A stretch of DNA of 64,000 nt, from assembly GCF_025024155.1 (NCBI RefSeq), contig NW_026251765.1:62001-126000 (forward strand). The letters are read 5' to 3'. The stretch's first letter is position 1. The number at the start of each line of letters is the position of its first letter. The DNA is from Gamsiella multidivaricata (Eukaryota; Mortierellomycota; Mortierellomycetes; Mortierellales; Mortierellaceae). Below are positions 33,444-44,141 of the stretch, piece after piece. Under the pieces are notes generated by a model that saw only the letters and a program-made list of their open reading frames with translations, was not told the DNA's origin and made no database searches. The translations under genes and the position numbers were made by a program.

Positions 33444-36400
33444 ATGACTGAATCACTGCCCATCCGCTTCCAGGAGCATGTCCAGGTATCAATAAAGGCT
33501 CTGAGTGTACCTTATTCGCATACAACTCAAATATGATACCGCGCATGTACGGGGTAACTCAGCACGCTGTCTTTTACTGGTTTTCACACTTGCCCAACAT
33601 AGCTTCAAAACCTGGGCATCAACGCCGCTAGCATCGGCTTCAGCACCCTCACTCTTGAATCAGATCGCTTCATCTGTGTCCGCGAGACGACCGGCGAACA
33701 GAACTTGGTGGTTATTGTGGACCTGACGGATCCCACGAACGTTATTCGTCGACCCATCACCGCCGACTCTGCTATTATGAACCCTGCCAGCAAGGTTATT
33801 GCGTTGAAAGGTACGCTGTCCGTGTGTTTTAACGAGCAGATACTGTGCAACACACATCAATTGTGCCTTAGGGTGTAAACGTAAACGATACCTTGGGCTA
33901 ACACGCTATTCTGTGCATCAATGGCTCCCTCCAATTGATTCATGTGCATGCATCCAACAGCCGGAAGACAGCTTCAGATTTTCAACTTGGAAATGAAGAC
34001 CAAAGTAAAGTCCCATCTTATGCACGACGACGTCGAATTTTGGAAATGGATCTCGCTGAAGTCGCTTGCGCTGGTCACCGCCACCACGGTCTATCACTGG
34101 TCCATGGAAGGAGATTCGCAACCCGTCAAGGTCTTTGACCGTCATCCCAGCTTGAGCGGAAACCAGATCATCAACTACCGTGTCAATTCGGATGAAAAAT
34201 GGATGCTTCTCGTTGGAATCTCATCTCAGGTACGCTCTAAGGCTCCAGATCGCGCGCTTATAATTGGCAGCATATCCTTTAGAATGGCTGCTTTGGATAG
34301 AGAAGAAAAAAAAGGTCGGTTATTGACCAGAATTTCGTTTGATCAATGGATTGATAGGGTGGTCGTGTTGTCGGCGCCATGCAGCTCTATTCCAAGGATC
34401 GTGGGGTCAGTCAACCAATAGAGGGTCACGCTGGAGCGTTTGCGGAGCTCAAGTTGGACGGTGCAAGCTCGTCTACCAAGTTGTTCGCATTCGCTGTCCG
34501 TACTGCCACTGGAGCCAAAGTAAGGCATTTGTACTAGGGCCGTGATTTTTACGGGTTAACTTTGATGCTGTCGGACTGAGAGTGTTTTGTAACACTGTAC
34601 CATGGTTACTTTTCATATAGCTTCATATTGTTGAGGTGGATCACAAGGATGGAAACCCTGTTTATGCTAAAAAAGCCGTTGATGTCTACTTCCCCCCAGA
34701 GGCCACGGGCGACTTCCCAGTGGCAATGCAGATCAGCCACAAGTACAGTATCATCTTCCTGGTGACAAAGTTCGGCTTTATCCATCTTTACGACCTTGAG
34801 ACAGGCACCTGTATCTACATGAACCGCATCAGTGGTGAAACAATCTTTGTTACTGCCGAGCATGAAGTCACTGGCGGAGTCATTGGGGTGAACCGCAAGG
34901 GTCAAGTCCTCTCCGTCAGCGTGGATGAGAATAATCTGGTTCCTTACATTGTCAATACTCTCGGTAACACTGACCTCGCCCTGAAAGTCGCCTCTCGCAA
35001 CGGTTTGCCTGGAGCTGATGATCTGTATGTTCAGCGCTTCCAGCAACTCTTCCAGAATGGAGACTTTGCGGAAGCCGCCAAGGTTGCTGCCACGTCCCCC
35101 AAGGTAAGCATGGATTTGCAAATTTCTGTATGATATCCATGAAGTACTTGGCCAAGTGCTAACTACTGTCGTTAAATGGATCCATTATGATTTTCAGGGC
35201 ATTCTTCGTACACCCCAAACCATTGAGCGATTCAAGCACGTTCCAGTGGCTCAGGGTCAACTCTCGCCCATTCTTCAATACTTTGGCATTCTCTTGGAGA
35301 AGGGCGAACTCAACAAGTACGAATCATTGGAACTCGCCAAACCAGTTCTGGCACAGGGACGAAAGCAGTTACTCGAGAAATGGCTCAAGGAGGACAAGTT
35401 GGAATGCAGCGAAGAACTCGGCGACATTGTCAAGCAGCATGATCTCAACCTCGCGTTGTCGGTCTATCTCCGCGCCAATGTCCCCAACAAAGTCATCGCC
35501 TGCTTCGCTGAGACAAAGCAATACCCCAAGATTATCTTGTACGCAAAGAAGGTCGGTTACACCCCCGACTACGCCGTTCTGCTTCAGCACGTCATGCGCA
35601 TGGATCCCGACAGCGGCGCCGAATTTGCCACCCTTCTCGCTAACAATGAAGATGGGCCTCTAGTTGACTTGGAGAAGGTAACTACTCAGGATGCAAATCG
35701 CTGGCCTGCCAAGTATCTTGTCAAATGCCTTCATCGCTGGACAGTGGAATGTCATTATCTGACTATATCTTGTCTATACTATCTAGGTCGTCGATGTCTT
35801 CATGTCTCAGAACATGATCCAGCAAGCCACAGCCTTCCTCCTGGAGGCCCTCAAGGATAACTTGCCTCAGCACGCTCACCTTCAGACCCGCCTGCTCGAG
35901 ATGAACCTGATGCATGCTCCTCAGGTCGCAGATGCCATCTTGGGCAACGAAATGTTCACTCACTACGATCGCGCCTCGATCGCCACGATGTGCGAGAAAG
36001 CGGGACTTTACCAGCGGGCACTGGAGCACTACACGGACATTGCAGACATCAAGCGCGTCTTGGTCCACACGCACCTGTTAACTCCCGATTGGGTCGTCGT
36101 TTATTTTGGCCGCCTCTCTGTCGAGAACTCATTGGAGTGCTTGCGCGAGATGTTGAACGTCAACATGAGACAGAACCTGCAGATTGTCGTCCAGGTTGCC
36201 ACCAAGTATTCTGACCAGCTCGGTGCGTCTAAATTGATTGAGCTGTTTGAGTCTTACAGGACATTCGAGGGCCTCTACCACTATTTGGGTTCCATCGTCA
36301 ACATGAGCCAGGACCCGGAGGTCATCTACAAGTACATTGAGGCAGCCTGCAAGACCGGGCAGGTCAAGGAAGTCGAACGCATCTGTCGCGAGAGCAATTA

Positions 36401-39182
36401 CTACAACCCCGAGAAGGTCAAAAACTTTCTCAAGGATGCGAAATTGTCGGACCAGCTTCCTTTGATCATTGTCTGCGACCGATTTGACTTTGTCCACGAC
36501 TTGGTCCTTTACCTGTACCAGAACAATCTCTCCCAGTACATCGAGACGTATGTGCAGAAGGTCAATCCTTCGAGAACCCCCGCGGTCGTCGGAGCCCTCC
36601 TGGACGTTGGCTGTGATGAGAACGTGATCAAGAGCCTGCTGCTGTCTGTTCGCAGTGACATGCCTGTCGCAGAACTGGTGGATCAGACGGAGAAGCGCAA
36701 CCGTTTGAAACTCATCTTGCCCTGGCTGGAGGCCAAGGTCAACGAGGGTAGCCAGGATCCTGAAGTCTACAATGCCATTGCAAAGATCTACATTGACAGC
36801 AACAACAACCCGGAGCCCTTCCTCAGGAGCAACGCCTTCTACGACTCTCGAACCATCGGAAAGTACTGCGAGAAGCGCGACCCCTATCTTGCGTTCATCG
36901 CGTATGAAAGAGGCCAATGCGACATCGAGTTGGTCGAGATCACGAACAACAACTCGATGTTTAAGCACCAGGCTCGCTACCTTGTCAAGCGTCGTGATGC
37001 CGGTCTATGGGCCCATGTCTTGAGCAACGACAATCCTAGCAGACGTTCTCTGATTGATCAGGTCGTCGCCACCGCCCTTCCTGAGACCCAGGACCCCGAG
37101 GATGTCTCGATCACGGTCAAGGCCTTCATGGCTGCTTACTTGCCTAACGAGCTGATCGAACTGCTGGAGAAGATCATACTTGAGAGCTCCGCGTTCAGCG
37201 ACAACCGCAACCTCCAGAACCTCTTGATTTTGACTGCCATCCAGGCTGACAAGTCCAAGGTCTTGGATTACATCAACCGCCTCGAAAACTTTGATGCCCC
37301 CGACATTGCTGAGCACGCCATCCGCAATGGCCTTTATGAGGAGGCGTTTATCATCTACGAGAAACACAACGTTCACGCCAGCGCTATCAATGTCCTTATT
37401 GAGCATATTGGCAGCATTGACCGCGCCTATGAGTATGCAGAGAAGACGGACACGCCCGAGGTCTGGAGCCGTCTCGGTAAGGCTCAGTTGGATGGCATGC
37501 GTATCAAGGAGGCTATTGACTCTTACATCCGCGCCAACGATCCCACCAACCATGTCGAGGTTATCCAGCTTGCCTCGCGTGCTGACAAGTACGAGGATTT
37601 GGTCCGGTACCTCCAGATGGCCCACGCGCAGTCTCGTGAGCCCTATATCGAGAGTGAGCTTCTTTTCGCCTATGCCAAGACGGGCCGTATTGCCGACATG
37701 GAGCAGATCCTCAACGGCCCCAATGTTGCTCAGGTTCAAGTTATCGGTGACCGCTGCTACGAGGAGAAGATGTATGGTCCAGCCAAGATTCTTTATCAGA
37801 GCATCTCGAACTGGGCTCGACTGTCCACGACCTTGGTTCACTTGGGAGAGTACCAAGCTGCTGTTGATGGTGCCCGCAAAGCCAACAGCACCAAGGTCTG
37901 GAAGGACGTCAACGCTGCCTGTATTGAGCACAAGGAGTTCCGCTTGGCCCAGGTGTGTGGTTTGTCACTGGTGGTCCATCCTGAGGAGCTGGAGGAGTTG
38001 ATCCGCTTGTACGAGCATCAGGGCTACTTTGATGAACTGATGGCGCTGTTGGAGGCCGGCTTGGGTCTGGAGCGCGCACATATGGGCATGTTCACGGAGT
38101 TGGCGATCCTTTATGCACGCTACCGTCCCGAGCGCATGATGGAGCACCTCAAGATCTTTTGGTCGCGCATCAACATCCCCAAGGTCATCACGGCATGCGA
38201 GCAGGCCCATCTCTGGACTGAACTCGTTTTCCTGTATGTCCACTACGACGAGTACGACAATGCTGCCATCACCATGATGAAGCACTCCCCCGACGCTTGG
38301 GAGCATGGTGCATTCAAGGAGGTTATTGTCAAGGTCTCGAACCTCGAGATTTATTATAAGGCACTTCGTTTCTACTTGGATGAGCAACCCATGCTGTTGA
38401 ACGACCTCCTCGCTGTTCTTATTCCCAGGATCGACCATAACCGTGTCATCCAGATGTTCCAGAAGTCGGATAACATGCCGCTGATCAAGGGCTATTTGGT
38501 ATCGGTCCAGTCGGTGAACAACCTCGCAGTCAACACTGCATATCATGACCTTTTGATCGAGGAGGAGGATTACGAACGTCTCCGCAAGTCGGTCGATACG
38601 AACACCAACTTTGACAATATTGCACTCGCCAACCGATTGGAAGGTCATGAGCTGCTGGAGTTCAGGAGGATTGCAGCCCATCTGTACAAGCGCAACAAGA
38701 AGTGGCGCCAGTCGATGACGCTTTCGAAGCAGGACCGCCTCTACAAGGACGCTATGGAGACTGCTGCGGACTCGAGGGATACTGCAGTGGCAGAGGAATT
38801 ATTGCAGTACTTTGTGGAGAGTGGTAACAAGGAGTGCTTTGCTGCATGCTTGTATATCTGCTATGACCTTGCCCGTCCCGATGTGGTGCTGGAGCTCGCG
38901 TGGAGACATGGGCTGACGGACTTTGCGATGCCGTACATGGTTCAGTTCATGCGGGAATACGTCAATAAGGTGGACAAGTTGGAGAAGGCGCACGAGGAGC
39001 GCGCACAGAAGGAGAGCAAAGAACGCTCGTCTGAGACACCAATTCTCGGACCAGGCGGATTGGGCAATACGATGATGATTACTGCTGGGCCTGGGATGAT
39101 GATGCCTCAGCAGACGGGAATGGTCCCACCGCAACAGACGGGGATGAGCATGGGATATGGCCAGAATAGCTTTGGCTTCTAA
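33444..39182 (+). CDS. CHC1: Clathrin heavy chain
   Basis: Forms the triskelion leg of clathrin coats for endocytosis and trans-Golgi/endosome traffic. Seven exons (33444-33485, 33603-33810, 33961-34229, 34358-34519, 34621-35103, 35198-35677, 35787-39182) total 5,040 nt (1,679 aa), matching the usual length of about 1,675. The N-terminal beta-propeller starts [19 protein letters not shown] and includes [17 protein letters not shown] and FWKWISL, with an LHIYEVG-like [12 protein letters not shown]. The linker and leg follow in long alpha-solenoid repeats (CHCR), for example NVKVVDVFM-like [19 protein letters not shown] and [12 protein letters not shown] [15 protein letters not shown]. The C-terminus has [15 protein letters not shown] (trimerisation region) and a Met/Gln/Pro/Gly-rich tail with QQTGM repeats. 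The last exon alone encodes two thirds of the protein. Confidence 0.96.
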
Positions 39183-39570
39183 GGAACGCTCTGAGGAAGG
39201 TTAATTGGTGTTGTTTTATCGCTATAATAAAAAAACCCCTTATCTGTGTAATTATCGTATGCTCTGATGTGCACTAAATCCGACAGCCGTTGCAATGGGA
39301 AAGAATGTTTCATATCTGCATGCCAAATACGTGGCAAATAAGTGGATGGAGCGCCCTCAATAAGGGGTCCCGACAACAATCGGCTATTCCCATTCATGTC
39401 CTTTCTGACTTCTGTCTTCTTTCTTTGCACCATCCTCTGTCCTTCTTACTTCCACTTCAACACAACTTCAATATCCATCTACCCTCAAACGCTTTTAACG
39501 TCATACAGCAATACACAGCATTACTCAGCAACGCACCAGAGTAACAACTAAGAATTGAGCGCCGATTACG

Positions 39571-41959
39571 ATGCCTCGAATGCCGAATGTCTGTGGACCG
39601 ATTCTCGTGGTTCTCATTGCCGTGCTGGTCGCTGGCATGCTCTACGAGAACACCAACAACTCAACTGTATCCTGGACTGAACCGAGACAGGATTCCATGC
39701 GCAACAAACACGATAGTCAGCAACCGCTGCCACCGCCGCAGTGTTCCAATGTACGCCTTGATGCATCATAGTCATTGGGATTTTTTTTTATTAATTTAAC
39801 ATTCCAGAAGGACTGACTCTCTCTTTGATCATTAATCTCTGACCTCTTGGTTTCATATTAGCCCTCAGGGTTGATAGGAGACTCGTCCTGTTGCGATTAC
39901 GAAACTGTAGGAAAGCTCAATGTTGACTTTTCCACCAAGCTGCACGAGATCGTCAACATGCCCTTTTTCCGGTACTTTAAGGTACTTTTGCCCTCTATAC
40001 GATCAGGGACGGATCCCCATGGCAGCTTTTTACATAATTTGCTTGCTGAATTGTTCTACATAAACTATTCTAGGTCAACTTGTACAAGGAATGTCCCTTC
40101 TGGAACAATGCAGGGCTTTGCATGAATGAAGATTGCTCCGTGGAGACCATAGACCAATCTCGAGTTCCTGAACAATGGAAGGCTGCCAACCTGGCAAAGG
40201 TTTCAATGTCGTCAAACCCGGTATGTCTGTAACCGACAATTACCTCCTTTGTTCTAATGAAATCAATACAGGATGGTTCTGACCAAACTCTTCTACCTCT
40301 TTTGATTTATTTTCTTCCTTGCAGCTTTTTGGAGCACTACCAACAAGACCGCTGATGAAGGAACAGGACTTTTGTGTCCCAGAGACAGGTGCAGGTGAAG
40401 TTTATGTGGATCTCAGGGACAATCCCGAAAGATTCACGGGTTATTCTGGCCCCTCTGCTGCCATGGTCTGGAAGGCGATCTATGAGGAGAACTGTTTTGA
40501 CGTGTCCAAGGAGATGACAGCAGGATGCCAGTACTGTGAGTCAGAACGAGCAAAACTCAAGGACCAGAGCAAGCATGCGGACGATCACGACCATGGAAAG
40601 GAGAACATATTGGTACCACCGGAGCCTGCACCCATGAAGTCAATCAAGCCCTCACGGGAAGAGATGAACGAGATTTTTTCGCGAGTACCCAAGGACAAGA
40701 ATGAGCTCCAGCAGTTGATGCAGGGGATCGCCAAGGATGGCGGTGACGAAGAGTCTTGCCTCGAGAAGCGGGTTTACTATCGCTTGATCTCTGGTAAGAA
40801 CCCGATGTACAGCCATGGCGCTCCTGGACATGGCCGTCAAAACTTGAGAACTTTGATTGGTAACATATATTTCTATTTTTATTTTCGTACTTGTCGTTCT
40901 CAATCCTCGCCATGATAGGACTTCATGCCTCAATCTCGATCCATATCTGCGACGAATGGTTCAACCAAACGACGGGTGAATGGGGTCCCAACCTTGATTG
41001 CTTCATATCCCGTGTTGGTATGCATCCCGAGCGTCTCGAAAACATTTACTTTGATTACGTTGTGATGCTGCGGGCCGTCTCCAAGATCTCGGACTTTTTG
41101 GCTGGATACGAATATCTGACGGGAGATGAGTCCGTGGACAGAGACATCATGACTTCGGTGAGGGAACTAGTGAGTCTGGTGAAGAACTGTCCGCCCACGT
41201 TCAACGAAAAGCTGCTGTTTTTGGAAAACCAGGGACAAGGAAAGCAGCTCAAGAGCCAGTTCAGGGATCACTTTAGGAACGTAACAAGGGTCATGGACTG
41301 CGTTGGGTGTGAAAAGTGCCGACTGTGGGGTAAGGTCCAGACGCAAGGTAAGGCAACAGCGGCAACGATTATGACATGTACATGTAACCATGTAATGGCT
41401 ATGTTAGTTTTGTAAAAGCGTTCTTGTGCTAACATTTTCGTACTTTTTTTTTATCCTAAAACTAGGACTTGGAACGGCACTCAAGATTCTCTTTTCATAC
41501 GACGATGCCGCTCTTCAGTAAATTGTGCTTCCCCCATTGCCTATACCTTGCTGCCGTCAGTCCTTGATGCCCACTAACCTATACCTATTTTCGTCTATTT
41601 GATTTTGCAGGGGCCACAAGGCGAACAGCATCTTGACACGATCCGAGATTGTCACCTTGATCAACACATTCAATCGACTTTCTGAGAGCATATCAGCCAT
41701 TGAGAGATTCCAAGTCATGTATAAGGAACGTCTCGAGAGAGAGCAAGCCCAGATTTCGAGCTCATTCTCAACAAAGTCTTTTATCAAGGCACCTTCCAAG
41801 GAAGAGGATGATCGCGATGCCATTGTTTATAAAGTATGGCTTTCAAGGATCAGTAGAGGCGTCTCTTCAACATACAGCAGACTGGATTCCATTTTGGAGA
41901 GCAGGAATATCACACAGCACCGCATCCCATTAAGGAACCTTGCATCATGGATCCCATAA
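39571..41959 (+). CDS. ERO1: ER oxidoreductin 1 (ERO1), thiol oxidase
   Basis: FAD-dependent oxidase of the ER lumen that reoxidises protein disulfide isomerase and produces hydrogen peroxide. Exons 39571-39750, 39862-39981, 40074-40220, 40325-40859, 40919-41347, 41466-41517 and 41611-41959 total 1,812 nt (603 aa). Residues about 7-25 (VCGPILVVLIAVLVAGML) form a signal peptide or membrane anchor. Family marks: SSCCDYETVGKLN, the shuttle-cysteine region YKECPFWNNAGLC, AVWKAIYEENCF-like MVWKAIYEENCF, FAD-site GHGRQNLRTLIGLHASIS, and the inner active site DCVGCEKCRLWGK (CxxCxxC), followed by TQGLGTALKILFS. The C-terminal ISSSFSTKS segment is Ser-rich. Every intron uses standard GT..AG sites. Confidence 0.95.
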
Positions 41960-42002
41960 ATAAACCAATAAACCTACAGGTTGATACTATAAAAATTATA
42001 AA

Positions 42003-42020
42003 CCCCCCCCCCCCCCCCCC
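42003..42020 (+). repeat. Poly-C tract
   Basis: Run of about 18 C just downstream of ERO1, on the plus strand. It could form an i-motif or G-quadruplex on the other strand. It may be length-variable. Confidence 0.7.
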
Positions 42021-42127
42021 TCCAAAAAAAAAGATACTTGTTCCTACCAAGACTACCGACTCAGAGTGACCAGAGACGCGTCTGCGGCCACTACAAAAAC
42101 TAAAAAATGCAGTGCAAAGAAAAGGAA

Positions 42128-42199
42128 GGGCCGAACCGGGAATTGAACCCGGGACCTCTCGCACCCTAAGCGAGAATTATACCACTAAACCATCCGGCC
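42128..42199 (-). tRNA. tRNA-Pro (anticodon AGG)
   Basis: Read on the minus strand from 42199, a full 72-nt cloverleaf is seen. The acceptor stem GGCCGGA pairs with TTCGGCC with one G-T pair. The D-arm contains TGGTTTAGTGGTA. The anticodon stem is CTCGC/GCGAG around the seven-base loop TTAGGGT, giving anticodon AGG (proline). The T-arm GGTTCAATTCC has stem CCGGG/CCCGG. A- and B-box promoter elements are intact. No intron. Discriminator base is C. Confidence 0.93.
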
Positions 42200-42324
42200 A
42201 CCGCTTCTTGGTGGAACGACTGTTACAATGATATATATTTCTATAACTAAATCGTCTTCTCATATTGCCTTTTTTTATGGCATTTTCCTGCGTTTTTATT
42301 GCGATTCCTTGCACTTTTTTCATC

Positions 42325-42990
42325 TCCCACCTTGGCATAGTGGTTAAACTGCCAGCCCACCAGCTATGGGTCCGGGGTTCGAGTCCCGGAAAGGTCCAGA
42401 GAAATCTGGGCCAGGCGAGGATCTTGGTTGAGTATTTATACTTTCGACCCAACAGAGTTTGAGGCGTCAAGCAAGGGAACTACACCAAGGCTAAGATTCA
42501 GGTGGCCACTACCCCAAACCATAGTGTGTACTTGAGTGGCGGTACGTCGGCATCCCCCTCCTCCCCGCCAATGGAAAGAACGATTTATCGTTGCAACGCG
42601 CCGAACTCCGCTACAAGAGGGTCTGCTAGGGTTTGGGTTTCCTTCCCCGAGGCTACGTGGAGGCCTCAAATACAATCCACGGCGAAACGAGCACTCCCCC
42701 CCGCCCATCCCATGACTAGGACGGTGCGGTTTCCCAGCAAGACAAAGACAAGTTCCAGCGGAGCCCCAAGAATAAATTTCAAGATCAAGGTCCGAACGAT
42801 GCGCCGCAAGCCAGTGCCGTGTCAAGAAGAGCATACAACCAATTAAATGCTATGTGTACATGTCCCAGCAAAATTGTAAAATAAAAAAAAAATTCTTTTG
42901 CTTTTTCAACTTTTAAAACATACTGATGAGGTGTGGTAGGAAATCCCATGTCGTTGAAGATTTTTGTTAATTAAAAAAAAAAAAAAAAAG
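42325..42990 (+). repeat. tRNA-Ala-like SINE or tRNA-derived repeat with a poly-A end
   Basis: A perfect A box (TGGCATAGTGG, 42333-42343) and perfect B box (GGTTCGAGTCC, 42376-42386) sit at tRNA spacing. D-stem (GGCA/TGCC), anticodon stem (GCCCA/TGGGT, loop CCAGCTA, anticodon AGC) and T-stem (CCGGG/CCCGG) all fold. The acceptor stem does not pair, so this is not a functional tRNA-Ala. About 570 bp of unrelated body follows, ending near an A17 run at 42973-42989. That is the plan of a tRNA-derived SINE. The true 3' end is uncertain, and an earlier A-rich site (42880-42891) is an alternative. Open frames in the body are not supported. Confidence 0.55.
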
Positions 42991-43266
42991 CAATTGTTGC
43001 GCGGGCTCGAGGAATGTGACCTGTCAACTGGCGACTGTGGATTAGTTCTGCTTTGATGGAGAGGACAACTGTAGTAGGTCGTTACTAGCTAGTCTGATAG
43101 ATTTGCAGAGTCAACTGACTCGAGAGACAAATTGTTATAAAAAAAAACGCCTTCTCGTGCTTTCGGAATTGATAAAGGCATTTTTTGCAGTCAATAGTCT
43201 TTTCTGATAGTTTAAACATCTATTTTTTCGCGCCATCAGCTTCTTTTTTTTTTTTTTTTTTATACA

Positions 43267-43570
43267 ACTCGATGGAAAGGTGGTCTAGGAATAACGCTCT
43301 GGCATAGTTGAGACTCGACGTGATGAAGTGATTAGGAGGATGTCAATTTCTTAAAATGTTAGAGGATCGTGGCTAAAGGACGACTTTTACGCACAATAGG
43401 CAGTGTAGGGAGCAGGGGCCATAGGTTCGCCACTCATGTGGTCATTGATTATGAAATATGGATCCGTTGCGACATAGTCGGGGCGGACAGCTTGCTGTTT
43501 GCTTTCTATCCTTCAGACCACAGTTAATAAATCCCATGTCTTTGAGGGTTCTCGTTAAAAAAAAAAGGGA
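43267..43570 (+). repeat. Second SINE-like repeat remnant
   Basis: The segment from about 43275 (GGTGGTCTAGGAATAACGCTC) resembles the 5' half of a tRNA (A-box type). The segment ending at 43570 (AAATCCCATGTCTTTGAGGG then TTCTCGTT and an A10 run) resembles the tail at 42946-42989 (AAATCCCATGTCGTTGAAGA, then a poly-A run). The two tails share a recognisable core, suggesting related retroposed elements. Confidence 0.35.
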
Positions 43571-43590
43571 TAACGCTCTCGCATAGGTGG

Positions 43591-43808
43591 TCCTCTGAAA
43601 TTTTTCAGACGATGCGGGCTTCATATGTAATCCTGCATTTTTATTGGTCAATTCTGTTTTCTGCTCTTTTTCCCTATTCATTCCTCAACATCCGTAAAAT
43701 CACAAGGGGACAGATATCAACCGCGCTTTCTGCCTGGGATGTGTGCCTCGACCAATAAAAATGCAAGATTACATATGAGGCCCGCATCGTCTGAAAAATT
43801 TCAGAGGA
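43591..43808. mobile_element. 218-bp foldback/MITE-like inverted-repeat element
   Basis: Arms 43591-43650 and 43749-43808 are 60 bp each and inverted, with 57 of 60 positions matching by eye. Each arm begins TCCTCTGAAATTTTTCAGAC and continues through ATGCGGGC to TTATTGGTC. A 98-bp unique spacer separates them. Long, well-matched terminal inverted repeats around a short non-coding core are typical of a MITE or foldback transposon. No clear target-site duplication was seen, and no transposase with the same ends is present in this window. Confidence 0.7.
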
Positions 43809-44141
43809 TGCGAACACGGACTGTACGTGTATAGCACAGCTGTATGGATTCATCATGCAGATGCTACAAGCTGCAACAGGTTGTCGATAGCTCTACAGCA
43901 CTAAGTGCCAACTGTAGGAGTCTTGGACTCGCATTTGCCATAGTACACTGGCTAGCCAACCCCTTGTGGACCGATTGAAGTAGTTGAACTGTATCAGAAA
44001 TTTGGCACCTTTGGACTTTTGGCTCTAATATCATATCACATAGCCCTGGTTTTACAGCAAATTTCTTTATTTGCGTTTAATAGCTGTTTGTTTTGCCGTC
44101 CATTTTCACCCCGCGTATCTTAATGCACTTTGTACTTTTAT
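43809..44141. other. Spacer right of the inverted-repeat element
   Basis: No gene or strong repeat recognised. It forms the 3' flank of Nup192, which ends at 44142. Confidence 0.4.

Noticed and set aside
37005..37931. 308-codon minus-strand frame inside clathrin
   Set aside because: It is the antisense of a highly expressed, codon-biased exon.
42436..42846. Open frames on both strands of the SINE body
   Set aside because: They have no domain and sit inside a repeat.
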